A stretch of DNA of 64,000 nt from an uncultured Pseudomonadales bacterium (GTDB lineage Bacteria; Pseudomonadota; Gammaproteobacteria; Pseudomonadales; Pseudohongiellaceae). Location: positions 343,501 through 407,500 of the forward strand of contig CALSTS010000006.1 in assembly GCA_943789335.1 (NCBI GenBank), given 5' to 3'. Position numbers and translations under genes: made by a program. The notes below the pieces were generated by a model. The model had not been told where the DNA came from. It worked only from the letters and a program-made list of their open reading frames with translations, and did not search any database. Shown in pieces: positions 35,845 to 44,795 of the stretch (positions are counted from its first letter, which is position 1; each line of letters begins with the position of its first letter).

Positions 35845-36369
35845 CTAAATAACTGCAGCCTGAATCTGAGTAAAGCGTTGCATATTGCTTCCACTAACAG
35901 CCGTATAATCTATTCCGCAGTCTTTCAATTTGGCTTGGTATAAACGAAATAACTCTTCTCTTTCAGTTGGGCTTTCTCTTAGTGGGTCTGGTTCCCAGGG
36001 TATTTGCCAATCACAAAGGATGTAATGTCGCGAGCTAGAGCCAAGCGCTTGTTTAAACTGTTCTAGTATCCATTTATCACAACTACCAAATTTTACTTCA
36101 CTCCAGACAATTAATACTAATAAGTCGGTATCGCAGATTAGATGTTCAGGTTGTTGCTGAACTGCTTCTTGTTCCTTGGCAACATGTTGTTTTGCTATAG
36201 CGAGCAGGTCTGTTTGTTGATAATGGTAAGCTGAATCTGCTGACTTTTCTTCAAGGTAAATACGAGCCTGTTCAGATATTAGTGGTGCTGACCAGTAGTT
36301 AGCAAGTGTGGATGCCAGAGTCGTCTTGCCAGTCGACTCTGGTCCAGTGAGTATATGAATTTGGGTCAT
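35845..36369 (-). CDS. P-loop ATPase/kinase of the NadR-like AAA_28 family
   Basis: The 174-residue protein starts MTQIHILTGPESTGKTTLAS with Walker A GPESTGKT at 8-15 and a conserved LICDTDLLVLIVW Walker-B-like segment. The C-terminal LRESPTEREELFRLYQAKL resembles NadR nicotinamide-riboside-kinase-like domains. These genes often accompany vitamin transporters; the nearby TPP-controlled receptor is suggestive, but they do not share an operon. The natural substrate is unknown. Confidence 0.8.
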   Translation of the reverse strand: MTQIHILTGPESTGKTTLASTLANYWSAPLISEQARIYLEEKSADSAYHYQQTDLLAIAKQHVAKEQEAVQQQPEHLICDTDLLVLIVWSEVKFGSCDKWILEQFKQALGSSSRHYILCDWQIPWEPDPLRESPTEREELFRLYQAKLKDCGIDYTAVSGSNMQRFTQIQAAVI

Positions 36370-36399
36370 AACTAAAAGAAGAAAAAATTCAGATAATAT

Positions 36400-39312
36400 T
36401 TATAGCGGCTGACCTTCGCTATCCAGCTCTACAATGTTATATCCAAGGGCTATCAGCTCATTCTCGATAAGCGTTTTGTCGCCAACAACCAGCAAGATCA
36501 TTTCTTCAACAGGCAAATGTTCTTCAGCAAGTTGATTGACTCGTTCCATGCTTAGTTCATTGATGATCTGTTGTTGTCTAATAACGAAATCATTGTCTAA
36601 ATCGTATTCAATTATCTGCCCAAGTAAACGAGATTTCTGTCCTGGCGTTTCATAATCCAAGGCTTCACTTTGGCCAATAGCATTTTTAGTGAAAGCGAGT
36701 TCTTCGGCAGTGATTCCTTGATCCCTAAATTGTGTCATTTCATTAATAAACTGAACGATAGAATCTGCTGTTGAATCAGCTCTAACGCTAGCGGAGGCGG
36801 TAAAGGGTCCAGGATATTTAGTGGCTGAGAAATTACTGCGTGCACCGTAGGTATAGCCTTTATCTTCGCGCAGATTAAGGTTGATACGGCTGCTAAATGC
36901 GCCACCCAGAGTGTAATTCATCAGATAGCGCTCAAAGTATTCACCGGTTGGGTCATAAACTAGGTCGCCCATATAGCCGATTCTAATTTCAGACTGTGGT
37001 GCCTGTGGTTTATCTATCAAATATAAAGTGTTTTCTGTAATGATTGGCGTAGAGGGAAGCTCCGGAAGTTCAACTCTGGCATTGTTTATAATGCCTAAGA
37101 AGTCTAATTTCGGCAGAATTTCTTCTTGTTCAATATCGCCAATTACAACGACATCCAATACCTGTGAAACTAAACTTTGCTGGCTGAAAGCCTGTATATC
37201 TTCAAGAGTGATATTCTCTAAAGTGTCAATTTGACCAGCAGAAGAAATGGCAAAAGGATGTCCTTCCCCATAAATAAGTTGTCGATAAACATTCGCAGCA
37301 ATAGAGCTTGGTTCTTCTTTATCAGCTTCGATGCTTTCGATGCTTTGTTGACGTAATCTGGTTAAATCGTCTTCTGTAAAGACTGAAGCAAATAGACGTT
37401 CTTCCAGTAATTCCAATGTCGCATCAAGATTACGACTTAGGCTACGCATGTTGATTGTGGTGCTCTGAGAACCGGCGGTCACAGATATGCTACTACCCAG
37501 TTTGTCTAATTCCACCTCAAACTCTTCTGCACTGAAGCGCTCAGTGCCTTCATTCATCATGTCGGCGGTTAGACTGGCAAGGCCATACTTTCCCGGTTCT
37601 TCCAGCAGGTGGCCGCCTTCAAAACTCAATCGAATATTGACGGTGGGTATTTCGGTGCTAAGTGCGCCGATAATATCGATGCCGTTATCAAGTGTGGTTT
37701 CCCAATATTCAGGCATGATGACCAATGGGCTAGGTCCAGCCTCAGGTTGGATGGAGCGATCAAAAGAAGATGCAACAATACGTTCTTCCAAAGTATCATT
37801 TGCGCTTTCTAGGCGGCTAAGTTGTGTTGGAATCATGAAATTATCGGGTTGCGCCTGCCCATCAGGATCATCGCCGGGAACAACACTTAACACAATCTTG
37901 GCTTTATCTTTTATGTAGGTATTGAAGACTCTAAGAATGTCTTCCTTAGTCAGATTCTGAATGGCTTCTAGCTCCTCAGGAATGATATTAGGATTGCCAT
38001 ATAAATATTGGTAATACGCTAATTGTGAGACTTTGCCGCTGACACTTGCCAGGCTATTAATTAAACCTGTTTCCTGTTGAGCTTTATAAATTTGTAGATC
38101 GTCGTCAGAAATCGAATCCGCATTGAAATTTTCTAATACAGCGAGCATTTCTTCTTCAAATTGTGATAGTGGCGTGCCTGGGAATGGTAAAACTAGAAAA
38201 GTTAAGGAGCCTGCGAGCTCACTGTTGTTATTGAATCCACTAGCTTGGATTGCTTTATTGGTGAGTACAAATTCCTTATAGAAAAAAGATTTCCTGCCGA
38301 CAGTAATTACTTCATTTAGAGCTTCTAATGCGACACGATCTGGGTGCCCATAAGGCACTGTTGGAAAAGTGAAGAACAGTCCTGGAAAACGAATATTCTG
38401 ATCGACATAAGATACGTAACGATCATTTTCAAGTATGACTTGCTCCTGTGAGTCAGGTAAAACTGCCGGACCAGAAGGTATTTCCCCGAAGTATTGATTA
38501 ACAAGATTTAGAACTTCGAGTTCATCTACATTGCCACCGATAGTCACAGTAGCATTATTAGGGCCATACCAGCGCAGGAAAAAGTTTTTTAGATCGTCGA
38601 GGGAAGCTGCATCGAGATCTTCTGTATAACCAATAGTCGGCCACGAATAAGGATGATCTGATGGATATAAAGCGGCTGCATTGATTTCCCTCCAGCGCCC
38701 ATAAGGACTGTTATCATAATTAACGCCACGCTCATTTTTGACAGTTTCACGCTGATTCTCAAATTTTTCCTGGGTAACAGCATTCAACAAGAAGCCCATT
38801 CGATCAGACTCCAGCCATAACATGGTTTCCAGTTGATTGCTTGGCACTGTTTGATAGTAGTTGGTGCGATCATTGCTGGTGGAGCCATTCATGGTGCCAC
38901 CAGACTCGGTCACGATTCGAAAGTGCTCGTCATCGCCAACATGTTCGGAACCTTGAAACATCATATGCTCAAAGAAATGGGCAAAACCCGAGCGGCGTGG
39001 TTCTTCTCTTGCAGAACCAACATGATAAGTGACATCAACACGAACAAGAGGGTCCGAATGATCTTCATGAATGACGATTGTTAAACCATTTTCCAGTTGA
39101 AACTTGCTATAAGGAATAAGCAGTTTATCAGAATTGGCTTCAACACGTTCAAGCAGAGTAACACCGGCGGGGAGGGTGTTAGTTACTGAACTGGCGCTGC
39201 CTGTAACAGAATCTTGATTATCTAGATTAGCATTATCACCACAGGCAATTAACAAACAGCAAGTTGCCGCTAGAAACAGGTGTTTTAATGAAAATTTATG
39301 AGTTCGGAACAT
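36400..39312 (-). CDS. M16-family zinc metalloprotease lipoprotein (pitrilysin-like)
   Basis: A 970-residue periplasmic or membrane-anchored protease. The lipobox is LIAC (C24). The inverted zinc motif HFFEH (H112, E115, H116) is in the first M16 domain with the later acidic ligand region near ENQRETVKNERG. A second pair of M16 domains from about residue 540 lacks the motif, as usual for the non-catalytic half that closes the chamber. It degrades peptides; specificity unknown. The stop is 30 bases from the AAA_28 gene on the same strand. Confidence 0.92.
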   Translation of the reverse strand: MFRTHKFSLKHLFLAATCCLLIACGDNANLDNQDSVTGSASSVTNTLPAGVTLLERVEANSDKLLIPYSKFQLENGLTIVIHEDHSDPLVRVDVTYHVGSAREEPRRSGFAHFFEHMMFQGSEHVGDDEHFRIVTESGGTMNGSTSNDRTNYYQTVPSNQLETMLWLESDRMGFLLNAVTQEKFENQRETVKNERGVNYDNSPYGRWREINAAALYPSDHPYSWPTIGYTEDLDAASLDDLKNFFLRWYGPNNATVTIGGNVDELEVLNLVNQYFGEIPSGPAVLPDSQEQVILENDRYVSYVDQNIRFPGLFFTFPTVPYGHPDRVALEALNEVITVGRKSFFYKEFVLTNKAIQASGFNNNSELAGSLTFLVLPFPGTPLSQFEEEMLAVLENFNADSISDDDLQIYKAQQETGLINSLASVSGKVSQLAYYQYLYGNPNIIPEELEAIQNLTKEDILRVFNTYIKDKAKIVLSVVPGDDPDGQAQPDNFMIPTQLSRLESANDTLEERIVASSFDRSIQPEAGPSPLVIMPEYWETTLDNGIDIIGALSTEIPTVNIRLSFEGGHLLEEPGKYGLASLTADMMNEGTERFSAEEFEVELDKLGSSISVTAGSQSTTINMRSLSRNLDATLELLEERLFASVFTEDDLTRLRQQSIESIEADKEEPSSIAANVYRQLIYGEGHPFAISSAGQIDTLENITLEDIQAFSQQSLVSQVLDVVVIGDIEQEEILPKLDFLGIINNARVELPELPSTPIITENTLYLIDKPQAPQSEIRIGYMGDLVYDPTGEYFERYLMNYTLGGAFSSRINLNLREDKGYTYGARSNFSATKYPGPFTASASVRADSTADSIVQFINEMTQFRDQGITAEELAFTKNAIGQSEALDYETPGQKSRLLGQIIEYDLDNDFVIRQQQIINELSMERVNQLAEEHLPVEEMILLVVGDKTLIENELIALGYNIVELDSEGQPL

Positions 39313-39434
39313 CCCGCACCTCTTATCTGGTTATATAAAAGAAGGACGAAAGATTAAAGCATAAGATGTCTTATGCCGCTAGCCATGGGCATGAGAATAA
39401 GCTAGCTTTAGCGCTTAGGAAGCAGGAGATGGTT

Positions 39435-39965
39435 ATGTTTAATGAAATGATGCAGAACTTGTCGGCATTCTTGGCCGAAAATTCACTGACAGACCTGCTG
39501 AGCCTGTCATATTATTCTTTTCCAGTTGTTGAAGTTATTCATGTTGTGACCTACGGGACTTTTTTTGGTGGCATGATGATGTTGGACTTTCGTTTATTAG
39601 GCATTGGCCGCTTTATCTCCAGTCAGCAAACCATGCGCTATATCCTGAATATAGCTTTGTATGCTTTTGCGTTAGCGGTATTTAGTGGAATAGTTTTCTT
39701 CTTTGTAACGCCTTGGGAATATCCAGTAAATCCAATTTTTCAATATAAAATGATGTTGATATTGTTGGCTGGTTTAAATGCGCTTTGGATGCATAAGTAT
39801 TTGTTGGCAGATATTGATCAATGGGATATGAATGTAAAGCCGCCTATTAAAGTCAGAGTTTCTGCGTTTTTCTCAATTTGCTTTTGGGTCGGTGTTGTTG
39901 CTTGTGGTCGTCTGATTGCTTATAGCTCTAGTTATGGCTTGAATTATCCTGGGCTAAATTTTTAA
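39435..39965 (+). CDS. DUF6644-type four-helix membrane protein
   Basis: The 176-residue protein has a short amphipathic start (MFNEMMQNLSAFLAENSLTD) and four hydrophobic helices, with the family pattern SFPVVEVIHVVTYGTFFGGMMMLDFRLLG and NPIFQYKMMLILLAGLNALWMH. Conserved His residues in helices suggest haem or metal binding, but this is unproven. I chose ATG 39435 because aggag lies 6 bases upstream; an upstream ATG at 39366 would add 23 unlikely residues. Divergent from the M16 gene. Confidence 0.75.
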   Translation: MFNEMMQNLSAFLAENSLTDLLSLSYYSFPVVEVIHVVTYGTFFGGMMMLDFRLLGIGRFISSQQTMRYILNIALYAFALAVFSGIVFFFVTPWEYPVNPIFQYKMMLILLAGLNALWMHKYLLADIDQWDMNVKPPIKVRVSAFFSICFWVGVVACGRLIAYSSSYGLNYPGLNF

Positions 39966-39989
39966 CACTAAGTATTTAAGGCCGAGTAT

Positions 39990-40391
39990 TTAACGATATG
40001 ACCGATATTGTTTAACTGAAAAAGTTAACAAATTAGCCATTAGGGCAAAGATCAGCACGATGGTGTCAATAAAGATTTTAAGACACAACCATAATAAGAA
40101 TTGAATTTTTCTGTACCAACTTAGGGTTAAAAAACCCTCGCCGCTGTCCAGATAGCTTCCGATCACTCGGTTTTTTCTGAGCCAACGATCGAGGGAAGGT
40201 GAATGTCTGGCTGCAATCATGGCAGCTATGGCAAGGAACAATAGTCCAGGGATGATGGGCAATATCAAGCCGACAATACCAACAGCAAGACAAATTACAA
40301 TAAAAATACCGGCAAACAGTTTCGCCAACAAACTATTCAATTTGTTTTTGTTTCCGGTATTTTCATAAGTTTGGTAGTTCATGTATTCCAC
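39990..40391 (-). CDS. DUF454 (YbaN-like) inner-membrane protein
   Basis: The 133-residue protein has a family core GIVGLILPIIPGLLFLAIAAMIAARHSPSLDRWL (residues about 38-72), matching the LPxxPGxxFLLxAxxxxxRxSPxLxxWL pattern of DUF454, and two further hydrophobic helices. Function unknown. It is the last of three small minus-strand membrane-protein genes. Confidence 0.82.
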   Translation of the reverse strand: MEYMNYQTYENTGNKNKLNSLLAKLFAGIFIVICLAVGIVGLILPIIPGLLFLAIAAMIAARHSPSLDRWLRKNRVIGSYLDSGEGFLTLSWYRKIQFLLWLCLKIFIDTIVLIFALMANLLTFSVKQYRSYR

Positions 40392-40413
40392 CTATTAATA
40401 CTGGTAATGCTGA

Positions 40414-40722
40414 CTAGTAGTCATAATTATGATAGCTGCAATATTTTCTATAACTGCGCATATGATGCTTAGGTTTTATTGGCGCCAGGAAGAAATAAAA
40501 GACCCAGGCAAACCAAGATAAGAAAATAATTGCGAGTATCCAGCATACCTTTTCACCACCAGTCGTTTTGTCAGAACAAGCAATAATTAAGATGGGAAGG
40601 AACCAAATTAAAAATGCTCCGGCAACAAATAAAAGCGCTATTCCTATTGTGAGAATTGGGATAAGCGCTACCAAGCCAAAACTCAATCCAAAAAGAATTA
40701 AAATTGCTAACAAAATATTCAT
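40414..40722 (-). CDS. Small membrane protein, PLDc_N-like helical pair
   Basis: 102 residues with three hydrophobic segments: the first two (MNILLAILILFGLSFGLVAL, then LLFVAGAFLIWFLPILIIACSD) and a third, KVCWILAIIFLSWFAWVFYFF, which resembles the short phospholipase-D N-terminal-like membrane domain. The tail is Tyr/His-rich (SYRKYCSYHNYDY). It is a paralogue of the next gene upstream and sits between it and the DUF454 gene. Function unknown. Confidence 0.65.
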   Translation of the reverse strand: MNILLAILILFGLSFGLVALIPILTIGIALLFVAGAFLIWFLPILIIACSDKTTGGEKVCWILAIIFLSWFAWVFYFFLAPIKPKHHMRSYRKYCSYHNYDY

Positions 40723-40740
40723 AGTGGTTTCCTTTAGCCC

Positions 40741-40938
40741 TTATAAGTTTCTATAAGATGCACTTATTGAATTATTTCTACCTCGATCTGAGCTGCCATA
40801 ATAAACAGTTGGGAAAAGCCATAGTAAAAAGGCTCCAGTAATCGAAAGTATTGCGGTTCCGATTGATAAAAGTGGCATTAAAACGGCCAATCCTAGTCCC
40901 ATTATGAAAGTAGTTGAAATTGTTATAAGTAAGTTCAT
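40741..40938 (-). CDS. Small membrane protein, shortened paralogue of the neighbour
   Basis: 65 residues. The first 46 (MNLLITISTTFIMGLGLAVL, MPLLSIGTAILSITGAFLLW) align with the start of the 102-residue neighbour, then the third helix is missing and a short polar tail (GSSDRGRNNSISASYRNL) follows. It looks like a tandem duplicate that lost or never had the C-terminal helix. A ribosome site (aggat) precedes the ATG. About 220 bases of AT-rich DNA upstream hold its promoter. Confidence 0.6.
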   Translation of the reverse strand: MNLLITISTTFIMGLGLAVLMPLLSIGTAILSITGAFLLWLFPTVYYGSSDRGRNNSISASYRNL

Positions 40939-41157
40939 CGTAGTATCCTCTATTCAATTAGTTTAAATTACCATTTACACTTAAGTAGTAAGCTAATATC
41001 GTGCCAACTTTAAAAAGCCATATAAAACAATTAGATAGAATATTTATATGATTGACGTAAATATATTTAACACTTTATTTGCCAAGAGTTGGTTTTTTTA
41101 ACCAGTCTTTGAAAAAGCTACTAAGTAGAGTGAGAATTCGGTACATTAGCGTTTTAG

Positions 41158-41406
41158 ATGTGGGTGAAAACTATGAAAAACTGGCTGGCGACAAGGAAAC
41201 AAGGCCTTATAGGGAAGTATCGACTGATTATCCGTGAGAAAGCGATCGAGCAAGCTAAAGTGGAAATATCTTTGGCCGGTAAAAAAATTCAAGATTATGA
41301 TCAGGAACAATTGGAAATAATCGTCAAAGCTGAAGAGGATAAGATAATCCGTCGTTACAAAAATTCTTCATTTGTTCTTATTTTATTAGCGCTTGGACTC
41401 TACTGA
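41158..41406 (+). CDS. Small protein of unknown function with basic coiled coil and C-terminal helix
   Basis: 82 residues, highly charged (KAIEQAKVEISLAGKKIQDYDQEQ) with a hydrophobic end SSFVLILLALGLY suited to membrane anchoring. The stop codon overlaps the next start (TGATG), so the two are coupled. The second ATG (41173, MKNWLATRKQ) is an alternative start. I do not recognise a family. Confidence 0.65.
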   Translation: MWVKTMKNWLATRKQGLIGKYRLIIREKAIEQAKVEISLAGKKIQDYDQEQLEIIVKAEEDKIIRRYKNSSFVLILLALGLY

Positions 41407-41780
41407 TGATTAATAATCTTCTAAAAATTGGCGCATTGGTGGTCACCGGACGATTTTTAAAGCCTCGATTAAAAGGCTTATTTTTATTGATCATATTTTG
41501 GTTTGTGATCCGTTTATTGCATGCTGAGTACATCAGCTATGTGGAATTATCGACTGATACCAGCTTTTTATGGCAAGCCTCATTATTAAAAATTACCCTT
41601 TATGTTCTCGGTTTTGTAGTTTACTTTTTTATTGTCGAAAGGCGTCTATTATTGCAAAGTAAAATTGACCAAGAAGAAAAGCTAATACAGACACATATAG
41701 AAGGTAGTGATGATGGTTTTAATTTCTTGCGTGAAAAGAAGAAACTTGAAAGTAAGTCTGACCAGTTATTGCATAAATAA
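41406..41780 (+). CDS. Membrane protein of unknown function
   Basis: 124 residues with two to three hydrophobic segments (LKGLFLLIIFWFVIRLLHAE and ASLLKITLYVLGFVVYFFIV) followed by a charged, coiled-coil tail (RRLLLQSKIDQEEKLIQTHI). Translationally coupled to the preceding small gene. Probably a two-gene envelope unit; no family recognised. Confidence 0.65.
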   Translation: MINNLLKIGALVVTGRFLKPRLKGLFLLIIFWFVIRLLHAEYISYVELSTDTSFLWQASLLKITLYVLGFVVYFFIVERRLLLQSKIDQEEKLIQTHIEGSDDGFNFLREKKKLESKSDQLLHK

Positions 41781-41828
41781 AGCAAGCCGGTCTTTATAGT
41801 TTATTAAGCTTCCTGTACCTTCCGTTTT

Positions 41829-42191
41829 ATGGCTAAACAATTGTTAAAACTGCGTAATGTTCCTGCAGATGAACTTGCCGAAATTTACGAATTGCTGGAG
41901 TCTCATGAAATAGAATTTTACGAGACGAGTGCTGGGAATTGGGGTATTTCCATGCCGGCATTATGGTTAGTAAATGAAGCAGATTATCCCGAAGTTAGAG
42001 CGATGCTGGATGACTATAGTAAGCAAAGGTACCAACGTGTCCGAGAAGAGTATGAATACTTGAAAGGAGCAGGGAAAACTCGCACTTTTATGGACATGGC
42101 AAAGGAAAACCCTTTTAAGGTTGCTCTGTATTTAGCAATTGTATTTGTATTGGTGTATTTTTCTATTGCACCGTTCTTATCCATGGTGTGA
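41829..42191 (+). CDS. DUF6164-type membrane-anchored protein
   Basis: The 120-residue protein has a soluble N-terminal domain (LLKLRNVPADELAEIYELLE, IEFYETSAGNWGISMPALWL) of the family found across gammaproteobacteria, and a single C-terminal transmembrane helix (FKVALYLAIVFVLVYFSIAP). Function unknown. It ends 41 bases before the pirin gene and may be cotranscribed. Confidence 0.78.
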   Translation: MAKQLLKLRNVPADELAEIYELLESHEIEFYETSAGNWGISMPALWLVNEADYPEVRAMLDDYSKQRYQRVREEYEYLKGAGKTRTFMDMAKENPFKVALYLAIVFVLVYFSIAPFLSMV

Positions 42192-42232
42192 TTTAACAGT
42201 TCCCATATAAACTTAGAGGAAGTAAAGCGACT

Positions 42233-43249
42233 ATGTCAGATGCAATTATTAGCACCCAAGTATTAGGTTTGCACTGGGAAGTATCAGACCCTTTTCTTTT
42301 TTGTGCTTTTCATAATGATAAATTCCCAAAAGGGAATGACAATTTGGGGCCGGATGCCTCTTTAGTAGGCAGACCGATAGGCCAAGATTTTCAACTTAAA
42401 GACGGTTGGCGAATGTATCACGGACAGCGTGTCGCGGGCTTTCCAGTACACCCTCATAGAGGTTTTGAAACCGTTAGTATTGTGCCGGTTGGCTTGGTGG
42501 ATCATGCTGACTCAATGGGGGCGGCAGGTCGCTACGGAAATGGTGATGTGCAATGGCTGACGACGGGTAAGGGTGTGCAGCACAGTGAAATGTTTCCTCT
42601 TGTGAACCAAGAAGGCGAAAACCCTTTGTTATTTTTTCAAATTTGGCTGAATTTGCCGGCTGAAAGCAAAATGGCGAAGCCACACTTTGCTATGTTTTGG
42701 GATGAACAAATTCCTGTCTATGAATCTAAGGATGAAACTGGGAATGAAATTAAAATCAAAGTGATTGCTGGGGAAATAGATGGTGTGAAAGCCTTAGCTC
42801 CGCCACCTGATTCCTGGGCTGCAAGAGCTGAAGCTAAAGTGACTATGTTGTTGATTGATTTGGCTCCTGGCGCAAGCTGGACCTTATCTGCTGAAGAGGC
42901 GGGCCTTAACCGCAGACTTTATTTTTATGATGGAAACAGCATACAAGCAGATGGCCATACTCTTGCTTCTGGTACAGGGATTCACTTAAATTCCGGCGTG
43001 GATTTTGTTATTAAGAATACTGGAGAAAAACCAGCTCGTTTTCTGTTGTTGCAGGGGAAACCAATTGGAGAGCCCGTGGCGCAGTATGGTCCATTCGTGA
43101 TGAATACCCGAAATGAATTAGAGCAAGCCTTTAGTGATTATCAAAAAGATCAATTTGGTGGCTGGCCCTGGGAGAATCAAGACCAGGTCCATGGTCGCAG
43201 AGGGCGCTTTGCAATTCATGAAGATGGGCGTGAAGAAGAACCGGTTTAA
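42233..43249 (+). CDS. Pirin-family protein (bicupin)
   Basis: The 338 residues have an N-terminal pirin domain with the metal-binding cupin pattern: FPVHPHRGFETVSIV (HPHRG at about 73-77) and a downstream GVQHSEMFP, then a C-terminal pirin domain (about 220-300). Bacterial pirins can be quercetin dioxygenases or redox-responsive regulators; which applies here is unknown. Length is slightly longer than typical. Confidence 0.92.
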   Translation: MSDAIISTQVLGLHWEVSDPFLFCAFHNDKFPKGNDNLGPDASLVGRPIGQDFQLKDGWRMYHGQRVAGFPVHPHRGFETVSIVPVGLVDHADSMGAAGRYGNGDVQWLTTGKGVQHSEMFPLVNQEGENPLLFFQIWLNLPAESKMAKPHFAMFWDEQIPVYESKDETGNEIKIKVIAGEIDGVKALAPPPDSWAARAEAKVTMLLIDLAPGASWTLSAEEAGLNRRLYFYDGNSIQADGHTLASGTGIHLNSGVDFVIKNTGEKPARFLLLQGKPIGEPVAQYGPFVMNTRNELEQAFSDYQKDQFGGWPWENQDQVHGRRGRFAIHEDGREEEPV

Positions 43250-43283
43250 TTGTTACTTAAAGAGATATTAAAAAGAGATATTT

Positions 43284-44114
43284 ATGGCTGAAGAACTCGA
43301 ACAAGCACAAGAAATTTATGACCTCATTATGACTTATCTGGTTACTTATGGTTTCCAGGTACTTGGTGCAATTATTATTCTGCTCATCGGCATATTTGTT
43401 GCCGGCAAAGTTGCCGGTATGTTGAACAAATTCATGGTCGGTAAGAATATTGATGTCACACTGAGCCAATTCACTTCCAGTACTGTTAAGGCCATCGTTA
43501 TCGTCATGGTTGCGATAATAGCTTTGGGACAACTGGGAATTAGTGTTACGCCTTTCGTTGCTGCCATAGGTGCCTTATCATTAGGTGCTGGACTTGCTCT
43601 ACAAGGCTTGCTTGCAAATTATAGTGCCGGTCTGAGTATTATTGTGGCTCGGCCTTTCGTGGTAGGAGATACCATTATGGTGCAAGGTGTCAGCGGTGTA
43701 GTGAAAGAAATAAAACTAGGATACACCATATTAACTAATGAAGATGACATTATTATCACTATTCCGAATCGGCATATTGTGGGTGAAATTCTTCATAATT
43801 CATATGCCAGTAGTATTCTGGAATTATCTATAGGAATTGCTTATCACTGTAACCCTGAGCATGCCATTGGCATAATATCTAAGGTATTTGAAGGAATGGA
43901 AGGACTTGACGAAAATAAACCCCCGTTAATAGGTATAGATGAATTTGCCGATAGCAGCATTAATATCAACATTCGTTGTTGGGTGTTAACCACTGAGCTG
44001 TTTGCTACTAAATATCGAATCAATATGGCAATGCATAAAGCGTTGACTGAAAACAATATTGAAATTCCATTTCCACAACGTGATGTTCATTTGATTCAGG
44101 AAAGTTCTGCCTGA
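43284..44114 (+). CDS. mscS: Small-conductance mechanosensitive channel
   Basis: Inner-membrane heptameric channel that opens under membrane tension. The 276 residues contain three transmembrane helices, with the pore-lining TM3 (GAGLALQGLLANYSAGLSII, about residues 98-117), the beta-domain (VGDTIMVQGVSGVVKEIKLG) and the alpha/beta cage ending around residue 270. Length and organisation match E. coli MscS (286). It follows pirin and precedes mobA by 7 bases. Confidence 0.95.
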   Translation: MAEELEQAQEIYDLIMTYLVTYGFQVLGAIIILLIGIFVAGKVAGMLNKFMVGKNIDVTLSQFTSSTVKAIVIVMVAIIALGQLGISVTPFVAAIGALSLGAGLALQGLLANYSAGLSIIVARPFVVGDTIMVQGVSGVVKEIKLGYTILTNEDDIIITIPNRHIVGEILHNSYASSILELSIGIAYHCNPEHAIGIISKVFEGMEGLDENKPPLIGIDEFADSSININIRCWVLTTELFATKYRINMAMHKALTENNIEIPFPQRDVHLIQESSA

Positions 44115-44121
44115 ATCAACA

Positions 44122-44697
44122 GTGTTTTATTCAATTCTTTTGGCAGGTGGTTTGTCTTCTCGGATGGGGGAAGACAAAGCCTACTTAGAATTTGATGGAC
44201 AAAGCTTGCTGCAAGCTGGGCTGAATTTACTCAAAGACATTGACAGTGAACTTATTCTTTTAAGTGGCAGATCTGGTTATCCAGAATCTGTGCCAGATAT
44301 TTTAGAACAATGTGGTCCGCCTGGCGGGCTCTACGCCTGTCTGCAATACCTTTTAAAAATAGACAAGCTGGATGACTCACCTTTACTAATTCTACCAGTG
44401 GATATGCCTAGGCTTAAGCCTGAGATACTAGAGACTTTGTTGGCTAATATATCAGAACAGCAAGGCTGCCATTTTGCCGGGGAGATATTTCCTTGTGTGC
44501 TGCGTGCAAGTGAAAAACTTAGGGCTTATTTAGAACAAATATTTGATGAGAGTCATGAGCTTGGTGGTAAACGGTCCATGCGTGCTGTGCTGGATTTTTG
44601 CAAAAGTAAGCAAGTGTTAAAAGATTCATTGAAGTCAGAGTTTTTCAAGAACATTAATACGCCAGAAGATTATGAAAAATTACTTTTGGCTGAATAG
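44122..44697 (+). CDS. mobA: Molybdenum cofactor guanylyltransferase
   Basis: Converts molybdopterin plus GTP to the guanine dinucleotide form. The 191-residue protein begins with the nucleotide-binding signature SILLAGGLSSRMGEDKAYLE and has CGPPGGLYACLQYLL and the metal-binding LPVDMPRLKPE. GTG start at 44122, just after mscS. No other molybdenum cofactor gene is in the window; the assignment to MobA over MocA-like enzymes rests on the signature. Confidence 0.88.
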   Translation: MFYSILLAGGLSSRMGEDKAYLEFDGQSLLQAGLNLLKDIDSELILLSGRSGYPESVPDILEQCGPPGGLYACLQYLLKIDKLDDSPLLILPVDMPRLKPEILETLLANISEQQGCHFAGEIFPCVLRASEKLRAYLEQIFDESHELGGKRSMRAVLDFCKSKQVLKDSLKSEFFKNINTPEDYEKLLLAE

Positions 44698-44795
44698 TAA
44701 GGTTCTATTAATTTGCTAAGCGCTAATTTATATTCTTTGTTTCCAACTCAAACAGTAAGTGCAGTTAATTTTGTGTCAAAGTTTACATAGCTGAT

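Noticed and set aside
37487-37918. 143-residue serine-rich frame opposite the M16 protease
   Set aside because: Antisense shadow of a well-conserved gene, with no ribosome site or domain pattern.
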